DNA from: a virus
Reading direction: 5' to 3' (one strand)
Length of the DNA: 35,013 bases
IMG/VR virus record: IMGVR_UViG_3300027839_000036
Span: 1-35,013 of that record
Part shown: positions 28,789-34,799 of the stretch, one piece after another
How positions within the stretch are numbered: position 1 is the stretch's first letter
Layout: the number at the start of each line of letters is the position of its first letter
Program-made: the position numbers and the translations under genes
The notes under the pieces: generated by a model
What the model saw: the letters and a program-made list of their open reading frames with translations, nothing else
The model's database searches: none
What the model was told of the DNA's origin: nothing

Positions 28789-28926
28789 TCAGTCGTTGAC
28801 CTGATCAGGGTCGGAATCCCAAGAATCGTAGTAAGCATCCTTGGAAGCCCAGTACAGCCCCGATCCGTCGTCGTCGGACGGCTCAGAGGCGCGCTCCTCG
28901 GCGGAACGCAAACGTGGCTTGGACAT
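28789..28926 (-). CDS. 45-residue acidic hypothetical protein
   Basis: ATG 28926 is preceded by AAGGGGG, a good ribosome-binding site, and by a promoter. The peptide (MSKPRLRSAEERASEPSDDDGSGLYWASKDAYYDSWDSDPDQVND) is acidic and Tyr/Trp-rich in its second half and likely disordered. No family. A real gene is supported by promoter, ribosome-binding site and downstream terminator. Confidence 0.5.
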   Translation of the reverse strand: MSKPRLRSAEERASEPSDDDGSGLYWASKDAYYDSWDSDPDQVND

Positions 28927-28953
28927 AGTCACCCCCTTCCCTTCGATAACTAC

Positions 28954-28982
28954 ATCTTACATGATCCCGACCGGCTTGTCAA
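28954..28982 (-). promoter_or_regulatory. Promoter of the 28789-28926 gene
   Basis: On the minus strand TTGACA (28977-28982), 17 nt, TAAGAT (28954-28959); the leader of about 25 nt contains AAGGGAAGGGGG. Confidence 0.75.
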
Positions 28983-29007
28983 GGGGTTCTTCGAGATTAC
29001 TGACGGT

Positions 29008-29097
29008 CCTTTCCGCCACCGAGTGAGTGTTGCGTAACACATGGCCGCCGGCCCCGGGTTTCCGTGGCGTGTCCGTGGTGTATCCGTGGTGTGTCGG
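29008..29097 (+). repeat. Intergenic repeat copy D plus tandem 11-mers
   Basis: CCTTTCCGCCACCG begins the block, then GGCCCCGGG. From 29061 to 29093 are three tandem copies of TCCGTGGYGTR (11 bp each). The region lies upstream of the 29134 promoter and carries no gene. Tandem repeats may bind a regulator. Confidence 0.55.
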
Positions 29098-29133
29098 CAG
29101 TCTGAAAGTGGGAACGATTCTCAAAGAAAAGAC

Positions 29134-29162
29134 TTGACAACCCCTTGACGATCGGCTAAGAT
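29134..29162 (+). promoter_or_regulatory. Leaderless promoter for the 29169 gene
   Basis: TTGACA (29134-29139), 17 nt containing TTGACG, TAAGAT (29157-29162), 6 nt, ATG 29169. Confidence 0.75.
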
Positions 29163-29168
29163 GTGGTT

Positions 29169-29354
29169 ATGCCACAGAAGGGAGAAAAAATGAAGTTCAC
29201 AGGGTATGTCCGACTAGAGGGCACCGTCACCATAGAGGCGGCTGACGCAATGGACGCCGAAGAGGCTCTAGAGAGTCTCTCCACGCTGGCCTCCAAGAAG
29301 GTCGTCTGGGGCGACGATTACGAGTTGTCGGTCACCGGCCTCGATGCCGACTGA
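29169..29354 (+). CDS. 61-residue beta-rich hypothetical protein
   Basis: ATG 29169 follows the -10 by 6 nt; a second in-frame ATG at 29190 has AGGGAGA before it, so two starts are possible. KMKFTGYVRLEGTVTIEAADAMDAEEALESLSTLASKK reads strand-helix, ending in a strand YELSVTGLD. It resembles small phage domains of unknown role. A terminator follows. Confidence 0.55.
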   Translation: MPQKGEKMKFTGYVRLEGTVTIEAADAMDAEEALESLSTLASKKVVWGDDYELSVTGLDAD

Positions 29355-29371
29355 TCGGCTCCGGTCAGGCT

Positions 29372-29390
29372 CCCGTCTTCGGGCGGGGGT
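29372..29390 (+). terminator. Terminator after the 29169 gene
   Basis: CCCGTC-ttcg-GGCGGG (29372-29387), followed by GGTCTGTTTCTG. The T-run is weak. Confidence 0.5.
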
Positions 29391-29450
29391 CTGTTTCTGC
29401 CTGCTCGTCGCCGGCCCCGACCCCGCTGCAGTAATCATTCCGATAACCAC

Positions 29451-29479
29451 TTGACAGGGGCCTGCAAGGCGAGTAAGGT
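29451..29479 (+). promoter_or_regulatory. Leaderless promoter for the 29486 operon
   Basis: TTGACA (29451-29456), 17 nt, TAAGGT (29474-29479), 6 nt, ATG 29486. Confidence 0.8.
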
Positions 29480-29485
29480 GGAGTC

Positions 29486-29590
29486 ATGGAAACAATCCAC
29501 TTCTTCCTCACCACCGCGATGGGCATCGGCTTCATGGCCCTGCTGCTCTACCTCTGCGCCGACAAGCACCCATGGGGGCACCCGGAATGA
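29486..29590 (+). CDS. 34-residue membrane protein
   Basis: One transmembrane helix (FFLTTAMGIGFMALLLYLCA) and a short polar tail (DKHPWGHPE). The -10 is 6 nt before ATG 29486, and TGA overlaps the next ATG by 4 nt. It starts a run of five overlapping small genes. Function unknown. Confidence 0.55.
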   Translation: METIHFFLTTAMGIGFMALLLYLCADKHPWGHPE

Positions 29591-29718
29591 ATCGCACTAA
29601 GAACAGCCAATGGAAAAAAGCGGGTTTACCGGTGCTTGTGTACCGCACGCCCGACATGACCGACGAGCAGGCCCGTGCCATCCAAGACTTCGTTCACACG
29701 GTGATGGCTCATGCCTAA
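29587..29718 (+). CDS. 43-residue basic hypothetical protein
   Basis: Overlaps its neighbours by 4 and 8 nt. A basic N-terminus (NRTKNSQWKKAG) precedes VLVYRTPDMTDEQARAIQDFVHTVM, a short strand-helix segment. No known family. Confidence 0.5.
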   Translation: MNRTKNSQWKKAGLPVLVYRTPDMTDEQARAIQDFVHTVMAHA

Positions 29719-29875
29719 GTATCTGATCAACGCCAACATCTACGGCGAGTTCGAGAAGGTGCTTGACTGCCCGAACAGGGCCGATGCGCTCCTAGAGGCC
29801 AACGAGATGGCCCACCTCTACACCGACATTGAGTACGACATTGAGGAACTACACGAAGACGACGGGGACTTCTAA
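29711..29875 (+). CDS. 54-residue acidic hypothetical protein
   Basis: Starts inside the end of the previous gene (8-nt overlap). MPKYLINANIYGEFEKVLDCPNRADALLEANEMAHLYTDIEYDIEELHEDDGDF reads as a strand plus helices and an acidic end. Its TAA overlaps the next ATG by 1 nt. Function unknown. Confidence 0.55.
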   Translation: MPKYLINANIYGEFEKVLDCPNRADALLEANEMAHLYTDIEYDIEELHEDDGDF

Positions 29876-29967
29876 TGGACTTCTGGGCGCGAGGCGCATA
29901 CCATCGGGCAAAGAAGATCATCAAAGGCCCGAAGAAGAAGCGAAAGAAGAAGAAATGGTGGAAGTGA
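29875..29967 (+). CDS. 30-residue highly basic peptide
   Basis: MDFWARGAYHRAKKIIKGP followed by KKKRKKKKWWK: a Lys-rich tail likely to bind nucleic acid or membrane. Coupled by 1 nt to the previous stop and overlapping the next gene by 13 nt. No family recognised, but the exact fit in the operon supports it. Confidence 0.5.
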   Translation: MDFWARGAYHRAKKIIKGPKKKRKKKKWWK

Positions 29968-30224
29968 TCGACTTCAACGGCTTCCTGCGCTGGTGCGCTA
30001 AGCCACACGAGGGACTGCCTCGACTGAAACCACGCTACGGGCAGTCGTTCTTCAACAACCTGTCGTCGGCGAAGCCGGGGCTCGCGGAGCGACTGTGCGG
30101 CCACGCCCTTGACCCATTCCACTTTGAAACCGTCCGACCGGAAGTTCTGGTGTGGGCGGAACGCAACTGGAACACACCCAACTCTGACGTACAATCCCTT
30201 GACAGCCTGCTGCCTAGCGAGTAA
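29955..30224 (+). CDS. Conserved phage-like hypothetical protein
   Basis: Encodes 89 residues from ATG 29955 (13-nt overlap with the basic peptide). LKPRYGQSFFNNLSSAKPGLAERLCGHALDPFHFETVRPEVLVWAERNW looks like the small phage proteins with the pattern (L/Y)-RxGQ-(S/A)-x-FN-x-L...DPF, known from several phages but without a described function. Its TAA (30222-30224) begins the -10 box of the next gene. Confidence 0.6.
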   Translation: MVEVIDFNGFLRWCAKPHEGLPRLKPRYGQSFFNNLSSAKPGLAERLCGHALDPFHFETVRPEVLVWAERNWNTPNSDVQSLDSLLPSE

Positions 30225-30227
30225 GGT
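30199..30227 (+). promoter_or_regulatory. Leaderless promoter sharing bases with a stop codon
   Basis: TTGACA (30199-30204), 17 nt, TAAGGT (30222-30227), 6 nt, ATG 30234. The TAA of the -10 is the stop of the upstream gene. Confidence 0.8.
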
Positions 30228-30233
30228 AAGAGT

Positions 30234-30545
30234 ATGAGACTAGAACAAACCATGCGAGATGCAATCCACATGTACGACCAGTGCGTCATCGCTCTGGGCC
30301 ACGACCCCGAGATGGCGGGTCGGAACGAAGAGATCGATGCCATGATCGACTTCCTAGAGGAAGAGCGTAATCGCCTCCGCAGCGAACTCAAAGACTTGGA
30401 GAACGGAACGCATGAACTGTTCGCACCCTTCAAGGCGTTCTTGGAGTCGAACGATCCCGACGCTGCGGCGATCCGTGAACACGAGGCAATCGAAGCAGCA
30501 GCATGGGAATCGTTCAAGGCCGGAGAAGCACCCACCCTCAAATAA
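30234..30545 (+). CDS. Helical hypothetical protein
   Basis: Encodes 103 residues; ATG 30234 fixed by the -10. Acidic helical composition (AGRNEEIDAMIDFLEEERNRLRSELKDLENGTHEL and REHEAIEAAAWESFKAG) points to a coiled coil. No motif is recognised. Single-gene unit ended by a strong hairpin. Confidence 0.6.
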   Translation: MRLEQTMRDAIHMYDQCVIALGHDPEMAGRNEEIDAMIDFLEEERNRLRSELKDLENGTHELFAPFKAFLESNDPDAAAIREHEAIEAAAWESFKAGEAPTLK

Positions 30546-30561
30546 ACGAAACGAGAATAAA

Positions 30562-30586
30562 GCCCCCGGTAGTGACCGGGGGTTTT
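30562..30586 (+). terminator. Terminator after the 30234 gene
   Basis: GCCCCCGGT-agtg-ACCGGGGG followed by TTTTCGTCGTTTTG, then the AGCCCCG motif at 30623. Confidence 0.8.
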
Positions 30587-30622
30587 CGTCGTTTTGTCCT
30601 GAACTTGGATTTGCTGTGCGCG

Positions 30623-30721
30623 AGCCCCGCAGGAACCAAGCGAGGCGTCAATGGGTATCGCTTACTAGTTGGCTTGGTTCTGAGGTGGGGTGTCACGGCA
30701 CTCCCTGGGTCAGGGAGTGTA
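30623..30721. ncRNA. Structured non-coding block between two terminators
   Basis: GAACCAAGC (30633-30641) pairs with GCTTGGTTC (30672-30680); the loop holds GGGTATCG (30653-30660). A second hairpin CACTCCCT-ggg-tc-AGGGAGTG lies at 30699-30719. The plus side opens with AGCCCCG (30623-30629); the minus side has CGGGGCC (30724-30730) and a -10-like TACACT (30716-30721). The whole 30546-30955 stretch has no convincing gene. Transcription direction is unresolved. Confidence 0.45.
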
Positions 30722-30761
30722 CCCGGGGCCGCTGCACGCCGGCGAGATTTGGGCATGAGAA

Positions 30762-30803
30762 AGACCCCCGCTGGATCGTGTCGATCAGCCGAGGGTCCTT
30801 TTC
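30762..30803. terminator. Hairpin at the right end of the structured block
   Basis: GACCC...GGGTC with an inner GCTG/CAGC stem (30763-30797); T-rich to the right (CCTTTTCC) and, on the minus strand, GGTCTTTCTC. It may terminate transcripts from both directions. Confidence 0.5.
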
Positions 30804-30955
30804 CGTGAGGTGCCCGTCGACGGCTGAGCCATTTGCGACAGTCTCGCTGGCTACAACGCTGGCCTCACAACTCCATCCTACTTGACTTCGGCCGGCATGT
30901 CAAGGGGTTATTCGCGAACTGGGAAGTTAGCACGAAAGCCCCGGAAAGTCAAGTG

Positions 30956-31096
30956 TTAGTTGTGCTGAGGCTCGGCAAGCATGCGGAGGTCCAGTAGTAG
31001 ATCTTGGATCTCCTGCGAGGTGAACATCTCACGCTTCGCGGTGAGGGACAGGAAGGTCTCGATTTCTGCGATCAACGGGGTGGTGGTTTCGGTCAT
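30956..31096 (-). CDS. 46-residue helical hypothetical protein
   Basis: MTETTTPLIAEIETFLSLTAKREMFTSQEIQDLLLDLRMLAEPQHN, with ATG 31096 fixed by TACACT 6 nt upstream. A longer frame would start inside the promoter. Two amphipathic helices are likely. No family. AGCCCCG-like sequences flank it (30935 and inside the promoter spacer). Confidence 0.5.
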   Translation of the reverse strand: MTETTTPLIAEIETFLSLTAKREMFTSQEIQDLLLDLRMLAEPQHN

Positions 31097-31102
31097 GTTC
31101 GT

Positions 31103-31131
31103 AGTGTACAGCAGCCCCGGGATGGCGTCAA
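31103..31131 (-). promoter_or_regulatory. Leaderless promoter for the 31096 gene
   Basis: On the minus strand TTGACG (31126-31131), 17 nt containing GGGGCTG, TACACT (31103-31108), 6 nt, ATG 31096. Confidence 0.7.
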
Positions 31132-31150
31132 GAGGGTACGAAAAGAAAGT

Positions 31151-31179
31151 CCTCCCCCCGCGAGAGGGGCGGGGGGAGG
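31151..31179 (-). terminator. Terminator between two minus-strand genes
   Basis: CCTCCCCCC (31151-31159) and GGGGGGAGG (31171-31179), followed on the minus strand by ACTTTCTTTT. It ends the 31205-31417 gene. Confidence 0.7.
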
Positions 31180-31204
31180 ATGCAGGGGCCACAACCCTGC
31201 AGGC

Positions 31205-31417
31205 TTATCCTTTGGGGAGGCTGGACCAGCCGTCCGCGTAGGCGTAGGGGCGTTCCTGAACTGGGATGGCGTTCCAGCAGGAGGCGCACTTTTCTTTGGC
31301 GTTGTACTTGGAGATGACGACTGAGCAGTCGGGGGCGTCGCAGATGCGGCGCTTTCCTCCACCATATGTTTTGGTGGGCTTTCCTGTGAGTATGGTCTGT
31401 CCTGTGGTTGTGTCCAT
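31205..31417 (-). CDS. Zinc-finger protein with CxxxxC and CxxC
   Basis: Encodes 70 residues; ATG 31417 lies 6 nt after TAAGGT. RRICDAPDCSVVISKYNAKEKCASCWN forms a small treble clef (C-x4-C ... C-x2-C), with YGGG before it and a basic-aromatic tail. The YN-x4-C pattern is reminiscent of short actinophage zinc proteins. Possibly nucleic-acid binding; function not known. Confidence 0.6.
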   Translation of the reverse strand: MDTTTGQTILTGKPTKTYGGGKRRICDAPDCSVVISKYNAKEKCASCWNAIPVQERPYAYADGWSSLPKG

Positions 31418-31423
31418 GTCTGT

Positions 31424-31452
31424 ACCTTACTTGATGGATCAAGCCGTGTCAA
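31424..31452 (-). promoter_or_regulatory. Leaderless promoter for the 31417 gene
   Basis: On the minus strand TTGACA (31447-31452), 17 nt, TAAGGT (31424-31429), 6 nt, ATG 31417. Divergent from the 31479 promoter 27 nt away. Confidence 0.8.
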
Positions 31453-31478
31453 GGGCTGTGAGAAAGTTTCTGAATGAC

Positions 31479-31507
31479 TTGACAGGGGGTGCTGGGGCGA
31501 GTAAGGT
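31479..31507 (+). promoter_or_regulatory. Leaderless promoter for the 31514 gene
   Basis: TTGACA (31479-31484), 17 nt, TAAGGT (31502-31507), 6 nt, ATG 31514. Confidence 0.8.
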
Positions 31508-31513
31508 AGGGGT

Positions 31514-31681
31514 ATGGAAACAAACCACATAGCAGTTATGTCACTCGGAGGCGGATGCGCTTACTGCGATCGCGCCACGGACGCTGAGAGGGCAGGGAAA
31601 GCAATCTTCCCTAACCACTCCGCCAGTTCAAGTTGCCAGAGCGGTGGACGCAATCATTGCACTTGCGATACCTGCTTCTAA
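31514..31681 (+). CDS. 55-residue Cys-rich zinc protein
   Basis: Starts 6 nt after the -10. GCAYCDR and SSCQSG...HCTCDTCF provide six Cys and one His, enough for one or two zinc sites. Small, likely cytoplasmic. No family recognised. It forms a single-gene unit with terminator, and stands divergent from another zinc-finger gene. Confidence 0.6.
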   Translation: METNHIAVMSLGGGCAYCDRATDAERAGKAIFPNHSASSSCQSGGRNHCTCDTCF

Positions 31682-31703
31682 CCGATCCGGCAATCAACGA
31701 AGT

Positions 31704-31727
31704 GCCCCCTTCGGGGGGCCTTTTTTT
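31704..31727 (+). terminator. Terminator after the 31514 gene
   Basis: GCCCCC-ttcg-GGGGGC with T7 after it (31721-31727). AGCCCCG follows at 31753-31759. Confidence 0.8.
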
Positions 31728-31752
31728 GTCTCTGATGCAAGAGCGCTACGAA

Positions 31753-31806
31753 AGCCCCGCACTACGAGGGTGATAAACCCATGAGGACAGTCCTTTCCTC
31801 CACCGT
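31753..31806 (+). repeat. AGCCCCG motif and truncated repeat copy E
   Basis: AGCCCCG (31753-31759) is followed by a GGGTGATAAACCC hairpin and CCTTTCCTCCACCG (31792-31805). The 448 bases from 31682 to 32129 hold no convincing gene; only short frames of 12 and 18 codons occur after the LexA boxes. Confidence 0.45.
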
Positions 31807-31921
31807 AATAAATGATGGAAGTAAAAAAGAGCGTTGCGATTCTGGTGAACGATGCGCGGATGGCTCGTTTTCTGACTTTTTTGAGTTTGAACCGAGTATT
31901 TCCTCTGGGTTTTCCCTCATG

Positions 31922-31992
31922 TCGAACACCTGTTCGATTGCGTCCGGCGGCTGGGTTTCGTGTGATCTTTGGCAAATCGAACAAATGTTCGA
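31922..31992. promoter_or_regulatory. Two LexA (SOS) boxes bracketing a promoter
   Basis: TCGAACACCTGTTCGA (31922-31937) and TCGAACAAATGTTCGA (31977-31992) are perfect matches to TCGAAC-N4-GTTCGA, the LexA site of mycobacteria and many Actinobacteria. Between them TTGCGT (31938-31943), 17 nt, TGTGAT (31961-31966) looks like a promoter, with the first box touching its -35 and the second about 11 nt after its -10. Host LexA would repress this promoter and release it after DNA damage. The next genes to the right are at 32130 and the SNF2 helicase at 32487. Confidence 0.8.
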
Positions 31993-32094
31993 TGCCCGTC
32001 GGGTGTGTGTTGGGCAGCGCTAATGGACTGGGCGGGGCTCTTCACCCTACAGGGCGAGTTCGCACAAGTCAAGGCCTAAAGTCCGGATGACCTC

Positions 32095-32123
32095 TTGACG
32101 GGCGGGGTTGCGTCGAGTAAGAT
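32095..32123 (+). promoter_or_regulatory. Leaderless promoter for the 32130 gene
   Basis: TTGACG (32095-32100), 17 nt, TAAGAT (32118-32123), 6 nt, ATG 32130. Confidence 0.75.
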
Positions 32124-32129
32124 AGAGAC

Positions 32130-32339
32130 ATGGACACATACACAGTCAAGATGACACATAACGAAAGCGAACTGGCAGAATCGGCCCTTCGCCACTTCCT
32201 CATTGCCGACATCGTGTCGGCGACGTTCGAGGCGACGCAAGACTTGATCGTCAGGATCTCCGATCACAACCACTCAGTTAGAATGGTGGAGGACATGGAT
32301 CGCCCACTGATCCCGATGAACGTGATCCCAACGAACTAG
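32130..32339 (+). CDS. 69-residue hypothetical protein
   Basis: ATG 32130 is fixed by the -10. MDTYTVKMTHNESELAESALRHFLIADIVSATFEATQDLIVRISDHNHSVRM reads helix-helix-strand. No family is recognised. A hairpin follows the stop (32404) before the helicase gene. Confidence 0.55.
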   Translation: MDTYTVKMTHNESELAESALRHFLIADIVSATFEATQDLIVRISDHNHSVRMVEDMDRPLIPMNVIPTN

Positions 32340-32403
32340 ATGGCAGGTCGCCGGACCCCTCATCCGCGCAGACCGCCCGAGGGCAGCCAACCGGCCCTCT
32401 GCA

Positions 32404-32444
32404 CCCTCCCCCGTCCTTCCATCGGGGGAGGGTCTTTCGCTTTT
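32404..32444 (+). terminator. Terminator between the small gene and the helicase
   Basis: CCCTCCCCCG and CGGGGGAGGG (32404-32432) with GGTCTTTCGCTTTTG after. It argues against an earlier helicase start at 32340. Confidence 0.75.
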
Positions 32445-32463
32445 GATGCGCCCGCAGCCGGCG

Positions 32464-32480
32464 AGCCCCGCCGGTACGAT
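32464..32480 (+). promoter_or_regulatory. AGCCCCG-type promoter of the helicase gene
   Basis: AGCCCCG (32464-32470), 4 nt, TACGAT (32475-32480), 6 nt, ATG 32487. There is no TTGACA; the motif may stand in for the -35. Confidence 0.55.
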
Positions 32481-32486
32481 AGAACC

Positions 32487-34403
32487 ATGCGACTGTCCCT
32501 AGCCGACGACCACCTCATTCTGGACTTCCCCTACGACTCCGCTCAGGTTGCCGAAGTGCGCCTACTCAAAGGTGCGAAGTGGGACAAAGTTAGTCGGGTG
32601 TGGCGTGCACCCGTATCCAGTCTCGATCAAGTTCGGCTTTTCGCAGCCACCCACGAGTTCAGCATCGACCCAGAAGTTCTACTTCTCACCCTCCCCACGC
32701 TTCGCCACGCCAGCCGACGCATCTACATGCATCCAGATGGATTCATTCATCTCGCATTCGCCTACGACCGGGTTGCAGTCACCTCCGCGAAGCAGATCCC
32801 CGGCATCACATGGGACAAGGCGACACACGCGTGGAAAGCCCCGATTACGAGCGTTGATGAAGTGGTGAGATGGAGCGAGACATTCGATGTACCCGTAGAG
32901 GCGGCGGTACGACAGGAAGCCAGCACGGTCAGAAGCCAACTCGACACGACAATGGCAGCCAGCCGTGCCACGGACGCAGCCATCCATGTCCCTGGGATGT
33001 CGGGCGAACTGCTCCCGTACCAGCGCGCCGGAGTCGCCTATGCCCTAGCCAGCCGACGCTGTTTCATCGCAGACGAAATGGGGTTAGGCAAGTCAGTGCA
33101 GGCAGCAGCCACAATCGAACTGTTGGCCTCACGGGGGGAAGACGTGTTCCCCGGGGCTGTCATATGCCCACCGAACTTGGTGCTGAACTGGCAAGCGGAG
33201 TGGTGGAAGTTCTTTCCGAATCGGAATGTCCAGATAGTCACAAACCGGAAAGACTTTCCGACTGACTACGACATCGTCGTGATTGGGTATTCCAATATTA
33301 CCACTTGGGTACGACAGTTGTCAAGTCACAAGTCGTACATATTCGATGAATCTCACTACTGTAAGACACCGACCGCCCAGCGAACAAAGGCTGCGAAACG
33401 GCTTGCGCGCTCCGCCGGCGTGGAAGCCCCGATAATGCTGCTTACCGGAACGCCAGTCACCAACAGGCCAGCCGAGTACGCAGCCCAACTGGACATCATC
33501 GGACAGATCGACAAGTTCGGTGGGACGTGGGGGTTCTACCGAAGGTACTGCGATGCGTTCAAAGACAAGTGGGGGCAGTGGCATCTGGAGGGGCACTCGA
33601 ATCTTGAAGAACTCAACGAACGCTTACGCTCAACCTGCTACATCCGGCGTACCAAGCCAGAGGTAATGAAGGAGTTGCCACCCATCGTCCACTCACCCGT
33701 GCTCGTTGCCGGCACACCCTCCGTGATGAAGGAGTACGCCAAGGCAGAGAAGGACATCGTTCAGTATCTCGTTGATCGCGCTCGTGCCATCGCCAAAGAG
33801 ATGGGATTGAACCATCAGTCGGCTGCTGTCCGTGCGAGGTTCCGGGCCGAGGCTTCCGAGCATTTAGTCAAGATTTCAGTACTTCGGCGTATTGCAGCCA
33901 AGGCGAAGATGGCGGCAGCCCATGAATGGGTCGCAGCCCACATGGAGGAAGGACGCAAAGTCGTTGTCGCGGCACACCATCGAGACATTGTGGACGAACT
34001 CGCCCGAGAACACGGAGGACTAAAGATCCAGGGAGGCATGAGCGTTCACGAGGTGGAGGAAGCGAAGGCCTTGTTCCAAGACGAACCGGGCGACCTCGTC
34101 ATGGTTCTCAGTATTCAGGCCGGCAAGACTGGCCACACGCTCACTGCAGCCCAAGACATCTTGTTCGTTGAGCAGCCATGGACTCCAGCCGACGTTGACC
34201 AAACGGTTGCGAGATTGCACCGCATCGGACAGGAGGGTTCGGTCACAGCGACGTACATGCTGACCGTCGACACCATCGATCAGCAGATCTACGACTTGAT
34301 CAATGCCAAAAGAAGCGTTGTCAACCAAGCAACTGAGGGTGTCACCGACGGGGCTGCCGCCTCGACGAGCGATTTGGTGATGAATCTCGCCTTCGGTTCC
34401 TGA
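32487..34403 (+). CDS. SNF2-family helicase with N-terminal HARP-like domains
   Basis: Encodes 638 residues from ATG 32487, fixed by the -10. Two HARP-like repeats open the protein: residues 8-50 (LDFPYD...GAKWDKVSRVWRAPV) and 87-130 (LAFAYD...GITWDKATHAWKAPI), as in SMARCAL1-type annealing helicases. The motor has DEMGLGKS (Walker A, 196-203), FDESHY (Walker B variant DESH), LLTGTPVTNR (motif III), and near the C-terminus VAAHHRDIVDEL, SIQAGKTGHTL and DQTVARLHRIGQ (motif VI). HARP-SNF2 enzymes rewind DNA at stalled forks. It lies downstream of two LexA boxes, so damage may raise its expression. The domain calls are clear by motif; the fork-repair role is known for cellular relatives. Confidence 0.9.
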   Translation: MRLSLADDHLILDFPYDSAQVAEVRLLKGAKWDKVSRVWRAPVSSLDQVRLFAATHEFSIDPEVLLLTLPTLRHASRRIYMHPDGFIHLAFAYDRVAVTSAKQIPGITWDKATHAWKAPITSVDEVVRWSETFDVPVEAAVRQEASTVRSQLDTTMAASRATDAAIHVPGMSGELLPYQRAGVAYALASRRCFIADEMGLGKSVQAAATIELLASRGEDVFPGAVICPPNLVLNWQAEWWKFFPNRNVQIVTNRKDFPTDYDIVVIGYSNITTWVRQLSSHKSYIFDESHYCKTPTAQRTKAAKRLARSAGVEAPIMLLTGTPVTNRPAEYAAQLDIIGQIDKFGGTWGFYRRYCDAFKDKWGQWHLEGHSNLEELNERLRSTCYIRRTKPEVMKELPPIVHSPVLVAGTPSVMKEYAKAEKDIVQYLVDRARAIAKEMGLNHQSAAVRARFRAEASEHLVKISVLRRIAAKAKMAAAHEWVAAHMEEGRKVVVAAHHRDIVDELAREHGGLKIQGGMSVHEVEEAKALFQDEPGDLVMVLSIQAGKTGHTLTAAQDILFVEQPWTPADVDQTVARLHRIGQEGSVTATYMLTVDTIDQQIYDLINAKRSVVNQATEGVTDGAAASTSDLVMNLAFGS

Positions 34404-34628
34404 ATGAGGATGAACTTCTTCACTGAACACCCGGCTTCGGTTGGCGAGACGTGGGGTGGGCACGCCCGTTTCGCCTTGCGGTGTGCCGTCCTGATGGCAC
34501 GGGGAGCCTTAGCCGCAACAGTGCACGCCATCATTCCGGCCCTGTTCGAGTCGACGGCCAGCCGAACGATGGATCGGTTGTGGGTAATGTTCCACGAAAG
34601 ACTTGACAACTCCTTGACGGTCGACTAA
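34404..34628 (+). CDS. DUF6356-like small protein
   Basis: Encodes 74 residues, starting 0 nt after the helicase stop. NFFTEHPASVGETWGGHARFALRCAVLMARGALAATVHAIIPALFESTASRTMDRLW matches my recollection of the DUF6356 family (FTEHPASVGETY...HALFPFLFE.TAS), found in bacteria and phages without a known role. Two helices are likely. Its TAA (34626-34628) is the beginning of the next -10. Confidence 0.65.
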   Translation: MRMNFFTEHPASVGETWGGHARFALRCAVLMARGALAATVHAIIPALFESTASRTMDRLWVMFHERLDNSLTVD

Positions 34629-34631
34629 GAT
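34603..34631 (+). promoter_or_regulatory. Promoter sharing bases with a stop codon
   Basis: TTGACA (34603-34608), 17 nt with TTGACG, TAAGAT (34626-34631); the TAA is the stop of the DUF6356-like gene. A leader with AGAGAGGTG leads to ATG 34658. Confidence 0.75.
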
Positions 34632-34657
34632 GGGAGCAGTAAGAGAGGTGATGCTTT

Positions 34658-34729
34658 ATGTGGATCTTCCCGATCCTCTGCATCGGCACCGTTCTAGGAG
34701 CGGTGTTGATGGTCGCTCACAAGATGTGA
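34658..34729 (+). CDS. 23-residue membrane miniprotein
   Basis: MWIFPILCIGTVLGAVLMVAHKM: a single hydrophobic helix. AGAGAGGTG lies 8 nt before the ATG. It sits between a promoter and a terminator, so it is a real unit or a leader peptide. Confidence 0.5.
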   Translation: MWIFPILCIGTVLGAVLMVAHKM

Positions 34730-34735
34730 GCAAGG

Positions 34736-34762
34736 CCCCCGGTCCAAGCCGGGGGTTTCTTC
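34736..34762 (+). terminator. Terminator before the tRNA genes
   Basis: CCCCCGG-tccaag-CCGGGGG followed by TTTCTTC. Confidence 0.75.
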
Positions 34763-34799
34763 ATGCCCGAGTAAGTTTCTGCGCGTTTTCTGGGCCGAG

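Noticed and set aside
31694-31984. Minus-strand frame of 96 codons across the LexA boxes
   Set aside because: It starts inside a LexA box, covers the terminator and repeat copy E, and has no ribosome-binding site.
32340-32486. Earlier start (32340) for the SNF2 helicase
   Set aside because: The extra 49 codons run through a clear terminator and the AGCCCCG/-10 block; ATG 32487 sits 6 nt after TACGAT.
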